From contig JAAKBF010000403.1 of NCBI GenBank assembly GCA_012656075.1, positions 124,001-188,000 of the forward strand: a stretch of 64,000 bases of DNA, read 5' to 3'. The DNA comes from Phytophthora hibernalis. Lineage: Eukaryota > Oomycota > Peronosporomycetes > Peronosporales > Peronosporaceae. This document shows, in pieces, positions 31,416 through 43,821 of this stretch; the first letter of the stretch is position 1; the number at the start of each line of letters is the position of its first letter. A program made the translations under genes and the position numbers. Below the pieces are notes generated by a model that saw nothing but the letters and a program-made list of their open reading frames with translations, made no database searches and was not told the origin of the DNA.

Positions 31416-34400
31416 TTATATGAAGGCATCGGGCGAGCTCTCTCGATGCATCTCCAGCTCTAGAGTCACTTCGCTAGACTCAAGAACTGCGTTGGTGCTA
31501 GAGAATGAGAAGTGCTTGTGTTGAGCTAGCATGAATTTACGGAAGAGCTGCATGAAAACATTCTGTCAGGACTTGAACACAAATGGACTTTCAACATAGC
31601 CTTCTTACCTCGGTGTGGAAGCACTGACGGAAGAAATCGCGACATCCAAGCTCGGTGTGGGCATCCAGGAATGAATCAACTTCAAACAAAAGAAACTCAT
31701 CTGTATCGGCGGACGTTGGCAGCGTTTCCACTGCAAAGTTCTGGTGGAGAGAGCAGAAGTAATACACGACATCACCGAATAGAGCCTCGAGGAACCACAA
31801 CAGCACTAGGCGGGCCCTGTCGTCTAGAGATGGACCTGATAGCTCGTTTGGCGCTACCTCCGCACTTGGTTCGTCAGTCGGTACAGGCTGATTCGTCTTC
31901 TTGGGCAGCTCAAGCATGTCGATAATGAAGCTGGGAGTTTTACATGGACCAAAGAGATGCGAATCCGCTTGCGTTATACGCGAGTTGTTGAGAGCCGCAC
32001 TTAGCATACTCTCTAGCGAGCGAAGAAGTGATTCTGTCCACAAATGACATGCATAATTCATGAGCACTCGGCATGCGTATCGCAAGCTAGTAGATAACCT
32101 ACGAGGCAGTTCAGGAATTTCCACTTTCTCGGGAACGTAGATGTCATCCGAGTCGATGTCGACAATAATTGCTGGTGTTTGCAGAAGCTCATCTGGGTAT
32201 TCACTTCCTGCTGCTGTAGCTGAAGCTTCTAGATGAAGAGAAACCTTGTGGGTTGTATAAGTACTGTTCCCTGAAATTTGTCCCCCAGCACAACAGTGTT
32301 GTTAGTATCATTGAGAAATTAAAGTAAAAAAATACGAACACGCCCATAAGACGTACGGATTCGGAATCGGAATCGCTGGTCCGAACCAGAATCCTTCTTT
32401 TGGTAAGCTAGCATGCCTTCGCAACCGAGGAGGAATGGCGACGTATTTACGTCAGAGAAAAGACCAGCATCACGCAAATCTGAAGACGTTGCTACCGGAC
32501 AGAATGGTTGATAGAAATGCTGCCGACAAACATGGAGGAATACATCAGCAAGGGCACTTGCAACATTGGCAAAAGTTATGGCACGTACCGTCCACTCAAA
32601 TGGCTTGATTAGTTCTCTGACTGCCTCCGCGACTGTAACGAGCGCCGCAGATCGTTCAGACACCAAGATGATAGATTTGCCAACAAGCACAGATGCCACA
32701 ATACTGATGAACGTCTGAAAACTCAGAACACAATACGTGAGCACATTTTCCAGCCGAGATCTCGCGAAATTTGCGCGTACCTGCGAGCTGATCTCCTTGA
32801 ACACGGCACTCAAGGGAAAACCTACCATGCGGAGATTTGACTCCAAACAAAACCCACCATACTTTGCACTCAAAAGCTGCTGAGTGTTGCTTGCAGACTT
32901 AACAGCGTAAATTGTGGGCACCATTTCTGAAACCTTGGCTTCTGTTAAGTTGGTCTAGCGTTGTCGAAATGAATGCCATAATACCACAACACAGCCAACT
33001 TAGAATGATAGAATCATTTCACATGCCACCTCTACAGTAGTTGAGTCCTACCGTTCCGTTTGATTCCAGTTGTAACAGCATTTTTCGACTTCTCTTGTGC
33101 ATTGGTCCAGTAGTTAGTACTGCGACAAATTGTGGATAATACTGAGAGGCAATTGTAGGTCTATCGACATTAGTCGAACTGGTGACGAGTTCGTTTGTCT
33201 GGGACGCATTTGGATTCTTCACTGGGGTGTGGTTCTCTCTCCACAAAGTAAGACAGACGCCAAACAAAAAGCGAAGACGCCTTTTCTCCGAAATCATGCG
33301 CTTCACCATTGTCCTTGGGGATAACAAAGTCATGAAAAGTTGGTTTTGGGGCTACGCCAACCAGAAATGAGAAACTATCGGAAATGGAGAGGAACGTGAA
33401 AACATTGCGTACCAATAGCTTGCGAAGAACGTCCCGATGGGGAGAGTGGAGACTCGCTGACCCCTGCCACAACGTTCTTCATCCAATAGTTCTGAAACGG
33501 AACAGTTCGCACAACACACACGTGAGAACTACTCTCCACATTCTCACCATGCCCCAACATGTAGTACCAGTTGTGTCGGATGTGTTTCTGCTGTAGCCTC
33601 TTTCTGGTTCCCGGTACAGAACAACTCGTAAGTAATTCGCTTGCTTCCTTCGGCAGAGGTACCAAATGACTCTACTGAAGCAGCAGAGATACTGTGAACT
33701 CCGTACTGAACTAGTTCATGCACCATGAACACACGACCATATCTGCAACGGGTGCCTTCTGTTCCTTGACCCCACATATTTGACGGGGCAGGCTGCGTAA
33801 TTGGGACAAGCACTGCGTTGGCTTTGAGTTGTGCTTCACTCCTCCTCGTCACTAACTTAGGTATAGTTTCACTCTGTCGTTCCTGGCGCATTGTGGCACT
33901 CTTCTTCACTGTCGCCTGCACATGCTCGCTGAGCCGTCGCAGTTGTTGGTCGGTCTCGAGGTCTTCCGTTTCCACAACCAACATCACATACAGACTCGAC
34001 GCACGAAACTTGGAGTAGATTTCTGTCTGGAGCCATTCCCAGACGCAATCTTGTGCTGCACGAAAGAGATTGGCGTAGCGTGGCGGAGAGAACGGTTCAC
34101 TCTGCAGCTTCATGATCTGCTGCAGCGTGGCGCGCCTCACCGTCTCCGGGACGCGTGTAGCAACACTATTTGCTGCTTCACCTCCTTCCGTCTCCCCGAC
34201 CAAAAACCTGTTAAACACGTGACGTACGTGTCGCTGCACCTCCTCAAACAGAGCCACCGAGAACAGCGTCGTCTGGATGAGAGGCAGGAACCTCGTCTGC
34301 ACGTGCACCCAGAAGCGTAAGTTGCCCTCTTCTCCCGGGAAAGTCTCAGCCAGGAACCTCATGAGGAACTGCGTGCGTCTCGAGTCCACCAGCACCTCCG

Positions 34401-34914
34401 CCAGCGGCAGTTCACGTCTGGATCTCAATGTGTCACACAGCTCCGTGTACTGTTTGCTGCGGAGGAAGTGCGGAAGGCGTCGCGCGTCATAAGTTCCCTC
34501 ACGAGCGTCTCCACTCCATTGAACAGGTCCAGCGGGCAATACCCCGCAGCTACAGCGTCCAGTACTCGACCTCGAAGAGGCTCCGCAGACGGAGGCAATA
34601 GTAACTGGTTGGTGGACTCCACTTGCTGCAAGTACGAAGCCACAATGTCCTTGGCCTGCAGTAAAACAAACAAAATAATACAATAATGGAATTTTTACTT
34701 TAGAATAACCCGAATTTTACTTTTAAATGATCTTTTTGGCACGTACAGCGCGCGGGAGCAGGTCGCGCCGCCCCACGAGCCTCTTGTACTGGCGCACGCG
34801 ATGCAGGAAGGCGAAGCGCAGCTCCAGCGCCTGCGCCTCTCGCTCCGTGAAGCAGCGCAGGAAGAACTCGCGACGGAAGGCGTCCTTGGCCACGGCCTCG
34901 AGTGTCAGCTCCAT
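31416..34914 (-). CDS. RGS-RGS-DENN protein
   Basis: About nine exons: 34914-34747, 34655-~33546, ~33490-33052 (internal splice uncertain), 32954-32781, 32714-32589, 32519-32357, 32270-31609 and 31562-31416. RGS domain 1 spans exons 1-2: EFFLRCFTEREAQALELRF, then AKDIVASYLQQ and HFLRSKQYTEL. RGS 2 follows: FLMRFLAETFPGEEGNLRFW to CVWEWLQTEIYSKF. RGS domains accelerate GTP hydrolysis by G-alpha. The C-terminal half is a DENN module (Rab GEF): FLFGVCLTLWREN (uDENN); SIVASVLVGKSIILVS, LIKPFEWT and SPFLLGC (cDENN); and a dDENN including VLLWFLEALFGDVVYYF. Two runs look one base short, near 34475 and near 33275. Splicing around 33370-33620 is ambiguous, so the RGS-DENN join needs RNA evidence. I know of no common animal protein with this order. 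Confidence 0.78.
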
Positions 34915-35089
34915 TGCCAATTTTCAAGTTAGACTGGCCAATGGGAAGCAACACGGGATTTGGGGTTGAAACGCGCCATTTGAAGTTGAAGTTGACTTGA
35001 CAGTGCAAATATCTTTATTATCAGGTTATGGTGCTTACATTCAGGACGCAATTTCTTCGTGGGAAGCCGCTTGCTTCTGGTTGGTACGG

Positions 35090-38000
35090 TCAACGGAGTT
35101 CACAGACGTCGACGGTTGGCGGCAAAGCGGACGGCTCCACCGAAGTCGCAGACGCGACGGGTTGGACTTGCTCCGGCTGCAGAACGGGACGTTGCGGCGC
35201 AAAATGCTGCTGCTGTGGCTGTGGCGGCGGTGGATGGAGTACAGGAGCTGCAGGATGCTCGGATATCTGCTGCGTCCGTGGTGGGAACGGCGGCGCTGGA
35301 CCGAAGACGAGCTGGTGCGGGTGCTCGTTGCTATGGGTTCGGAAGCAGGTGTCGCACAGCGCGTAGCGCTCGCAGCTTTGACAGGACCAAAATTCTGCGC
35401 GTGTGATGAGGAGGCTGCACTCGCGACAGAAGACGTTGAGCTGGACCACGCGCTCGTTGAAATAGTGGTGCAGCATCATCATTGTCGAGTGCTTGGCACG
35501 ACGCAGCGAATCGAATTGGTAGCTGGCATACGAGCACAGCTGGTGGAACATGAAGCGACTGCCGAAGAATCGCGGTACCTGGCCGTACCATGAAGGCACA
35601 AGCGTTTCTGGATGACAGCCCTTGATGTGTCTTTCGCCTGCAAAACCTGTGCCAACTTTGTCTTCTTTCATCTCCTCTTCACTCGGCATCTCCAGATCCA
35701 CCACCAGCAGGTCTTGCTTCAGCCGTTGAACCGCAAACTGGCACTTAGAGAACACCTCGCGCACCTTCACATCGAGTTGTAGCGATGGAGGCGCTGCTGT
35801 TTGTGCTGTCGGTACTTCTTCCTTGATCCGCGTAACAACGTTTCCCACTGAGAACTTGCCACCCGCGCGAGCGACCGAGCTGTTTTTACCACGAACTGCA
35901 AATTTCTTGTTTTCGCTTGCTCGTTTTTGCTTCTCGTTCCTTGACATGATGCGCCCAAGGATACGTTCCAGCTCCGATGGGATTATGTCACCGTCGAAAA
36001 TGGGAGGAAGCTGGTTCGCCGGCCATACCAGCTCATCAGGATTGACAGAAGGCATAGTTGTGCCACGAGTCGAAACACCCACACCATTTTCCTCCTTCAT
36101 AGACACAAACGAGGCTGATGGCTTTGAGTCGTCGACAGCAGTGGAAGCACAGACGCTTTCGCTGAAGTATCGATCGTACATGGTAGACCAGCCTTTGACA
36201 ATTCCGTACTCTTTCGCCTTGGTAAGCAGCTTGTTGTACCAACGACGAAGGTGCTCAGCACTGGGGTCTTCTGGAATATTGGACGACACCAAAACACGTA
36301 GCTGATCCGTTTCTGAGGTGGGCATGACCATATATGCACGCGTGAGAAACCATGGCGCCGCACGTAGTCGAAGTAAGCCAGCATGATTAGGTGATACGAC
36401 GCGGTCCGTGCACTTGCCGGCTTCAGATAGCGTACACTGTCTAGGTACGCAATGTAGACAGCCCGTCGATTTGTCTCCAGTTCGCAATCATCGCCAAACT
36501 CTTGCGCGAAGATCGTAAAGAGACATACTTCCATTCCTTCGTGCTTCTGGAAAAGGTATAAACCACGAGAGAGGTAGCTGATATGGGCTGGCATGCGTTG
36601 TGAGCTCGTATCGGCCTCCGGACGCAATTGAGCTAGCAGCTCCGCATTCTCATCGAATGCTTGTACCACGCCTTCTGGAACAGCCATACGCTCACCTGGA
36701 AATGAGAGCGCACGTACGTACAGCGTTTGTGCCGCTTCATGCTCACCGATATCCGTGAGTCCACGGCGCAAGAAGTTCTGGATAAATATGCTTAGTTCAC
36801 AACTTGGAATATTGAGACACGAACTGTTGTGCGCGTGCTCATCAGGATCTGCGTTCAGGATTTTACGCATTGGTGATTCAGGAGGTGGTATTGCACGCTT
36901 GCGCCGACACCGACACAAAGGGCACACATAGGGATTTGTTTCCATAACCAAATCACCAGGTCCCGGGTTCTTAGTCTTCTCCGATTCATACGCCCCGATC
37001 ACGGGGTTGTAAAGCCCGCACACCTGGTGCAGCCATCGGTCACACTCGCCACACTTTACCCAAGGCTCCACACTGGGCTCAGATTTCATCTTAATGAGCG
37101 AGTCCAGGAAAGCATTGTCGCTCGTTTGATTGGTGGAGTTGCGATCTCTTGCCAGGCGAGTCTTGCATTTTTGACACCACACTCGAGTGCCATCCTCCGA
37201 GCTAAAGTACACGGACCCCTTCCGAATGTCAGTACTGCATCCAGCTGAGCATTGTAATTGTGGCTGCGTAATTGGCAAGCACTGCTGACTGCAGACAATG
37301 CACGTGCTCCCACGACATACGAGGCAGGCATGCTGGACGCGCTTGCTTTTAGCCTGCCGATTTTGCTCGGCTTTTACGGATTCGTTGAAACGTTTCAGCA
37401 GGATTTCAGCGTCTACGTGGATGTAATGTGACTCTGGATTGAAAAGCATGGCATTCTCAAACACCAAGCGTACATCGGACACGAAATCTTCTAGCTCCAA
37501 ATACTCCCCAGCAGTCATATTCCGCTTGATTGTGCCAAGATCCATCGGGTGCTGCACAATCGTTGTGTATGTAGGCAGCTCCAACGCTACTGGATCAACG
37601 GGAGAGTTGAACACACCGTGCCGGTTCCGCGGGTCCGCCATGAGCTTCAATAAAATATCTGTGACTTTCTCAAAACTTGTGAAGCGTCCCTCCCGACGAA
37701 CTGATGCAATGTGTTGCACAATCTCGTCCGCCGTCATCTGTATCACCGGGTTAACTTCCACAGGATTGACAATCGGCTGTAAAACATTTTCTCCACGCTG
37801 GCCTGGTGGCCTCCATCCAAGAGGCAGACTTCGATTATCTCAAGTGTACGGCAATCGTATGACAGCGGTTCCATGAGTTTCTGACTGATACTCTGACCTG
37901 CATTGCCTTTCGCGCGTACAACTTGGCGTGGTGTGACGGGCGGCACAGCCACTTCACCATTACGCCGCAGCTGTTTGCGTGGAGAGAATTCTGCAGCCTG

Positions 38001-39110
38001 CGAGTAACAATTGACACCAGCCACACCTTGGCTGTATGTCGCTCCAGCAAGCGGACGTTTCCGTACTTCGCCCCGCGGTGACTTGGTCTGTGGCGCCTTG
38101 GAGCTCTTTATCGGACTCTTGGCGCTCTTTGCCCGAGCTCCTTTTCCGGATAATCTGTTCGCTAGCGCTACTGCCGCTTCCTCCGGTGCTGTACGTGGAG
38201 ACAGCGGTTCCGGTTTACTAGCAACCTGTGCACTGGTATTGACAATACACAGACTGCGGCGCTGCGGCTGTCTCCGCGCAACCTGCAAGGGCCGCACCGT
38301 GATCGTGACGGCTCGAGGCAGCAATTCGGGTCGCGGCATGGGGCCCGACCTCCGTCGATGCGGGGAACACGACAGCTAAAGACGATTTTCGTCCACTCCG
38401 ACTGCACATGTCGCTCACTCGCAAGCCCCACGTCCACCGCGGCGCCTAGCTTCCTCCAGAGCAGATACTTGACGAACCTCGACACGAATTTATCCGTTGC
38501 TCCTACATCCGCAGAAATCAACTCTACAACAACAACAGTCAACCTCAGCCTCTTTAACATCTCTGAACTGCAACGTACCAACAATCAACCGTAGAATTCC
38601 CGCACTAGGCGTCTCTCTGTCCCCGTAGAACAGTAAGAAGGCCGCGTCCTCTTCACCCAGTCGTCGTCTGCGTACACCTGGGATATCCAGCTGCTCCCAT
38701 TGCACCTCGTCCTTCGTAGCGACTTGATGTCGCGGCTGTGTCTCCTCCTCCAGCCTTCTCTTGCTCTTCACAGGCTCCTGCACCTCGTACGGAGCGTCGT
38801 CCGCCTCGTCACTGTCGCTGTCAATCATCACGACCTCTGGCTCGTGCACTGGCAGCTCGTCCTTGACGTCCATTGGCTGGTTTTCTTCCAATTCCACGGC
38901 GTAGTCTTCTTCCTGCTCTTCGTCTTCGCTGCTGCTGATGCTGATGTAGACCTGCCCGTTGTCCTCCACCTTCTCGTGCCAGTTCACGGCCAGCGGCTGG
39001 CGGATGGCGCGTTGGCGCTCGGCCTCCCGCTCGCGACTCAGACGCGGACACGCCAAGAGGCGGCTCGCGGCCTCGTGCTGCACGTCCATTTCTCGCGCTC
39101 TCCCGGTCAT
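35090..39110 (-). CDS. p300/CBP-like histone acetyltransferase (bromodomain-PHD-KAT11-ZZ)
   Basis: About 1,340 residues, apparently intronless. Order from the N-terminus: an acidic region with short hydrophobic-acidic motifs (YISISSSEDEE, VVMIDSDSDE), a conserved segment RLTVVVVELISADVG, a basic linker, then a bromodomain (VFNSPVDPVALELPTYTTIV, HPMDLGTIKRNM). Next come a PHD/RING-like Cys cluster (CGECDRWLHQVCGLY) and the KAT11 catalytic domain (FARVHIWSCPP-type element HIWSCPPQKR, HLRRWYNKLLTKAKEYGIV). A ZZ finger (CQSCERYALCDTC) and a Pro/Gln-rich tail follow. It acetylates histones and other nuclear proteins. Apparent one-base losses occur near 38545, 38342, 37815 and 36263-36266. A two-gene reading with a break near 38.4 kb is possible but less likely. 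ATG 39110 or 39089 could initiate. No TAZ or KIX domain is seen. Confidence 0.88.
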
Positions 39111-39477
39111 ACAAAAACTCCATTGGCGAGGACACGGCGCGCGCGATTGGCTGAAAAGTGGCGGCATGGGATCTTTTCGTACCGTAAAATATGTAGCCAT
39201 GTTGAGATGTAGCCATGTCGTGTGAAGGGACACGATGCAAGTCATTGCACGCCCGTTGCTGAGCTTTAAGTTGAAGGTGGTGGGTGTTCTCCATCGCCAT
39301 CAGAGATGGACCTTTGACACGCAAACGGTGGCAGTCGCTTCCCGTCTCGCCGCGGGTCTCAGCTGCACGTTGCCGGCTCGTCCCAACCAACACAGCACAG
39401 TGACGACACTCGACCCGAAGAAGAGCCGAGAGCCCAGGCGTTTATTCATCAGTTTGCAACTTGCTCTGCTCCTTGAC
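39111..39477. other. Bidirectional promoter region with CCAAT boxes
   Basis: Lies between the divergent acetyltransferase and an unknown gene. ATTGG/CCAAT elements occur at ~39120 (CTCCATTGGCG) and ~39148 (GATTGGCTG). An ORF continues upstream of the plus-strand ATG but lacks family features, so I treat it as leader or promoter. Confidence 0.4.
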
Positions 39478-40810
39478 ATGCACATCGCTGCCGCGGCTCC
39501 GAGACCTGTGCCGAAGCGCGAGTCGCCGTCGGACTCGAGCTTCCATCTGCCTGCGGACCTCCTGGCAGTGAACGGACACGCGGGTACTGACGTCGGCTGG
39601 CCGTTGGGGCCGCCGTCGCACCTTCTTGACTCGATGTTATCGTCTTCGACTGCAGTGTCGACCCCGTCTCCAACGACCACGACAACGTGCGTCACCCCGG
39701 CGACGGAGAATGTGCTTGGCTTCCCGTCCAAGCGGGGTAACTGGACGCGGCGTCTGGTGATCACCAAGCAACCTGCGTCCGAGTTCTACAAAGACGAAGG
39801 CGGCAAGGCGAATGCTTTGGAAGTGGAAGTGACGCTGGTGGAGTTTAACGAGCGGGGAGAGTCTGCTCGCTCTCCTGACCAGGACTTCATTGATATCCCG
39901 CTTCGCATCTTGCTCTTTTTCGAGTCTGGAAAGCGCGTAGATGACACGGACCAAGAGATCTTCCGCTTTGTGGGAAACGACTACGACTCGGTGGTGATTC
40001 GAGCTTCCACACGTAAGGCGTTGGTGCAGTTCCGTCTTGAGAAGGTCAGTCGGCGAAAGGATGGCCAGAGATTCAAACTACGCCTCGAAGTGGACCAAGA
40101 GCAATGCACGGCTAACGTTGCTGACCTGACGCCAGTCTTTACGAATGCAATCTGCGTGCTGTCGAAGCGCAAGCATCCGAGTTCCTATCACTCGGACTCA
40201 TCTGTTCGTACGAAGGAGCCGCCTCCGAAGTTGCTGAAGCGAGGTGGGTGCTTTTTTGCTTCAACGACTCGCGCTCTTCTTGACTCGCTTGCACTGTAGA
40301 TTTGTCGGTGCTGGAAGAGCGATTGGGCAGAAAGATTGATGGACTCTCCGCACAAGTCCACCATTTGACCCAGCTTGTCCATAAGCAGGTAGGCTTCGTC
40401 GTTGTCATTATCACACGCTTGGCCTTGATGGCGTGGTCACTAACTGTACGGGATCTTACCGTTGTTTTGCTTGGCAGAATGAGCTCATCGGCAGGCACCA
40501 CATGCCTCCGGTGCCGCCACCGAACCATTGTGCTCCTAGCGACAGCTCAATACTCGAGTGGCTGCTTCGCTCGAACACTCCAGACGACGGTCCCTGGCCT
40601 CGACCTGTAGTGGAGCCGCAGCTGTTCCCTAACACGGCCATGCCCTACTTCGAAGTCGCAGAGGAGACGTACCACGGCGTGGAGGCGGAACTTACACCCG
40701 CGGTGATTCCTGCTCCAGTAGCAGCAACGACGTCATCAACGACGACAACTCCTACGGACGTGCGTACAAGCGAGACGATGACACCTTCGCTACCGTTCAA
40801 CGACATCTGA
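39478..40810 (+). CDS. Unknown protein with a conserved beta-rich domain and coiled-coil segment
   Basis: Three exons, 39478-40243, 40300-40388, 40478-40810; 395 residues, all phases consistent. The start is low-complexity (Pro/Ser/Thr). Residues ~80-230 alternate hydrophobic and charged residues like a beta-sandwich: RRLVITKQPASEFYKDEGG, LEVEVTLVEFNERGE, IPLRILLFFESGKRV and FTNAICVLSKRKH, the latter recalling the end of some DNA-binding beta-folds. Exon 2 encodes a short coiled coil (VLEERLGRKIDGLSAQVHHL). The C-terminal ~110 residues are Pro- and Thr-rich and probably disordered. I do not recognise a named family. A transcription-related role is a guess based on nuclear-like composition. 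It ends tail to tail with the 140-residue gene, 104 bp away. Confidence 0.72.
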
Positions 40811-40914
40811 GCTATGTGCTGCATCCGAGACCGTAGGTACTGCCTCATTTTCGAAACTCCCTGAAAATACACTGCGGCTCGCTTGACGCGAGGTTCGCTT
40901 CTTTCATTTGTCAC

Positions 40915-41521
40915 TTACTCTTTGGGTTGTTGTTGCTGCTGAGGTGTGGGGTTCTCTCCTGTCTCGAGGAAGTGGCGAAAGTCGCCCACCACCTGCGCCA
41001 AGTTGCCTGCCGTCTGGATTTGTCGGTGCAAATCCACGTTCTTGGGACTCTTCTCCATGAGGTTCAGCAGCTTCTCTTTTCGCCCCAACTGCAGCAACAA
41101 AGTCACCAGTCAGTGCTCCAATAATTGACTGGCCACCGAGCAGAAAACAGTCCCGTACTATTTCCTTGTACAGCTCGTCGCACACCGAGTTGAACTGCTC
41201 GAGTTTCTTGACCACTTGGCCTTCCACACTGCTCTGCTCGTCCCCTTCACTGCAGCAGCCACTTCAGACATTAGAACTGCCTTTTGCACCTATTAACAGC
41301 CAATCGTCGTACGGAGATTGCTCCTCGGACTGCACGAGCGTCAGACACTCGGACACGAGCTCCTAGAACACACAGAACGTCGTCAGTTGGGCGCAATAGA
41401 CCACCAAACTCACGCAACAGTATCTACTCACATCGAACTTGACGCAGACGTCCTCCACCCGCAGCGCGAAGGGCTTGTTCGGGTCCTTCGCCGCCTCACT
41501 CGTCAACATCACGTTCGCCAT
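40915..41521 (-). CDS. Small coiled-coil protein (140 residues), unknown
   Basis: Four exons: 41521-41432, 41362-41290, 41244-41159 and 41088-40915 join exactly to 141 codons. The sequence is helical throughout: VEDVCVKFDELVSECLTLV, then VKKLEQFNSVCDELYKEI and GRKEKLLNLMEKSPKNVDL, ending in a Gln run (PQQQQQPKE). The heptad-like spacing and small size suggest a subunit of a larger complex. I considered dynactin, Mediator and prefoldin subunits but could not match one. The gene shares a 206 bp divergent promoter with NOT3, which carries a duplicated CCAAT module. Confidence 0.75.
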
Positions 41522-41566
41522 CTTGTGTCAACTTTGTAAAATGGCTGCATAACGTCTTCCCCTCTC

Positions 41567-41661
41567 CCATTGGTCAAATAACCTCTCTTTTTACATCCAA
41601 TCACGATCAGTAAAGAATTTCATCTGCCATTGGTCAAATTGGTTCGTCTTTTCATCCAATC
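41567..41661. promoter_or_regulatory. Duplicated CCAAT-box module in a bidirectional promoter
   Basis: CCATTGGTCAAAT at ~41567-41579 with CATCCAATC at ~41594-41602 is repeated 60 bp later (~41627-41661). Each copy has an inverted and a direct CCAAT box about 28 bp apart. It sits between the divergent starts of the 140-residue gene (41521) and NOT3 (41728). CCAAT boxes bind NF-Y complexes in other eukaryotes; function here is inferred. Confidence 0.45.
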
Positions 41662-41727
41662 GTATGTCGTCTCCATACGCCCCTTTCAAAACCGGCACAA
41701 GGACAATAGGAACGTAACAGCAGCACC

Positions 41728-43559
41728 ATGGCCGGCCAGCGCAAGCTGCTGGGCGAGATCGACCGCACGCTCAAGAAGGTGAGCGAGGGCGTGGACGTGT
41801 TCAACGACATCTGGGACAAGGTGTATGCGGCCTCAGCGCAGAACCAGAAGGAGAAGCACGAGGCGGACCTGAAGAAGGAGATCAAGAAGCTGCAGCGCTT
41901 CCGAGACCAGCTCAAGACATGGATCGGCAACAGCGACGTCAAGGACAAGCGCCCATTGGTGGACGCACGCAAGCTCATCGAGCAGAAGATGGAGGAGTTC
42001 AAGGTGTGCGAGAAGGAGACCAAGACCAAGGCTTACAGTAAAGAAGGTTTGGCTCAAGTGGAGCGTCTGGACCCGGAGCAACAGGCCAGACAGCAGTCCC
42101 ACGCGTGGATCCAGGACTGCCTCAACCAGTTCAACGTGCAGATCGAAGCCCTCGAGAGCGACGTGGAGCGCCTGCACTCGGCCAAGGGCCGCAACCGCAA
42201 CAAGGCCGAGATCGACGAGAAGGAGAAGCTGCTGTCCAGGCACAAGTGGCACATCCTCAAGCTCGAACAGATCAACCGGTTGCTGGACAACTCGGCGCTG
42301 GAGCCAGACCAGGTGGACGACCTCAAGGAGGACATCGACTATTATCTTGAAGCCAATCAGGAGCCAGACTTTATGGAGACCTACGGAGACGACGACATCT
42401 ACGAGCTCTTAGATCTCGATACGCTCGGTGCTGCTGCACAGGTGGCACTGCCGACTGAACAGGACGTGGGGATTGATGATGCCAGCTCCACGACGTCCGC
42501 GTCTTCGTCTACTACTGCTGCTGTAACGACGACGACGACAAGTGGACGTGGGAAGACGCCGCGCAAGAGCGCCACGTCGTCCATGATTACAGGCATCGGA
42601 CGCGCTGGTGCTGTCAAGCCCATTGATCTCAAGACAGCGACGCCCAGTCGCTCTAGTAGTGCGAGCAAGAGCGACTCATCACCGAATGGCATCAAGACGG
42701 AGATCGGAAAGGGACGCACCACTCCTCAGCGTGCAAAGAGCGGGTCGTCAGACAAGAGCGCAAGCAAGACAACTACTCCAGTGCCGTCATCTCCTGCGGT
42801 TGGAGAGCAGCGTACACCGGTCCACAAGGTGTCGCCGCCTACGCCGCAGCGCTCACCGTCTCCCAGTATCAAGGGGCAGGTCGTTGGCACGAGCTCGTCG
42901 TCGTCATCCATCTCGCCAGCGGCTAAGCCTCCGTCGATTCCAGCACCTTCTCCAGCATCTTCTAACGCCTCTTTGCCTCCACCCGTTCCTGCTCCGTCGC
43001 CTGTTGCTGCGGCAACTGCACCAGCACCAGTAATCGTATCAGGTGGGGCTGGGTCTGCAGCACCTACTCCAACGTCAGCACTATCCAAGCCTCGTCCTGT
43101 GGAGGAATTGCCCCAACTGACTGAGGAGCAGAAGCAGGTTCTGCGGCTGATCGACGAAAGCTTTCACTTCATTCCCGAGAGCCGCGACTCGGAAAAGGCC
43201 AACCGCTACGTGCCGCGCAACCTGTACCCGACGCCGGCCTCGTTCCCGGCCACGCCGTCTACGCTGTTCTCCAGCTCCCCATCTTCGAGAAGCTGGACGT
43301 GGACACGCTCTTCTTCATCTTCTACTACCAGCAGGGCTCATACCAGCAGTACTTGGCAGCGCGCGAGCTCAAGCGACGGACATGGGGCTACCACAAGAAG
43401 TACAAGACATGGTTCAAGCGCCACGAGGAGCCGCAGGTCACAGGAGAGGACTACGAGCAGGGCACCTTCGTCTACTTCGACTACGAGACCGGCTGGTGCC
43501 AACGCATTAAGACGGAGTTCACCTTCGAGTACAGCTACCTCGAAGACGAGCTGCAGTAA
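41728..43559 (+). CDS. NOT3: CCR4-NOT complex subunit 3 (NOT3/NOT5)
   Basis: Scaffold subunit of the CCR4-NOT mRNA deadenylation complex, about 610 residues, intronless. The N-terminal Not3 domain starts MAGQRKLLGEIDRTLKKVSEG and continues FNDIWDKVYAASAQNQKEKHE. Long helices carry basic/acidic runs. The middle (~residues 240-450) is Ser/Thr/Pro-rich and disordered. The C-terminal NOT box includes VDTLFFIFYYQQGSYQQY, KTWFKRHEEP and TEFTFEYSYLEDEL, close to plant and animal NOT3/5. One frame break lies at the C4 run 43277-43280, between LFSS and PIFEKLD; adding one base restores it. The N- and C-terminal signatures agree on NOT3/5 identity. Confidence 0.93.
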
Positions 43560-43821
43560 GCTCGGTGGACCCCGCCAGTAAAGTAACTCGTGCCTTCCTT
43601 CCCTGTCCAATGTCGTGCCTCAGTACCTGGTTATGTATATTTGCTGAAGACCGAGCGGCTTCTTGTGGCGATGGGTCAATGATCCATTGGCCACATGCAT
43701 GTTCCTTGATGGAGAGTCTCCATTGGAGACACCATCTAATCAGGCGATTGGATGTACGGACGCCATACACATCAACGTGGTTCGACCATCGTCTTCAGCA
43801 AAGCATTCCTCAAATCTCAAC

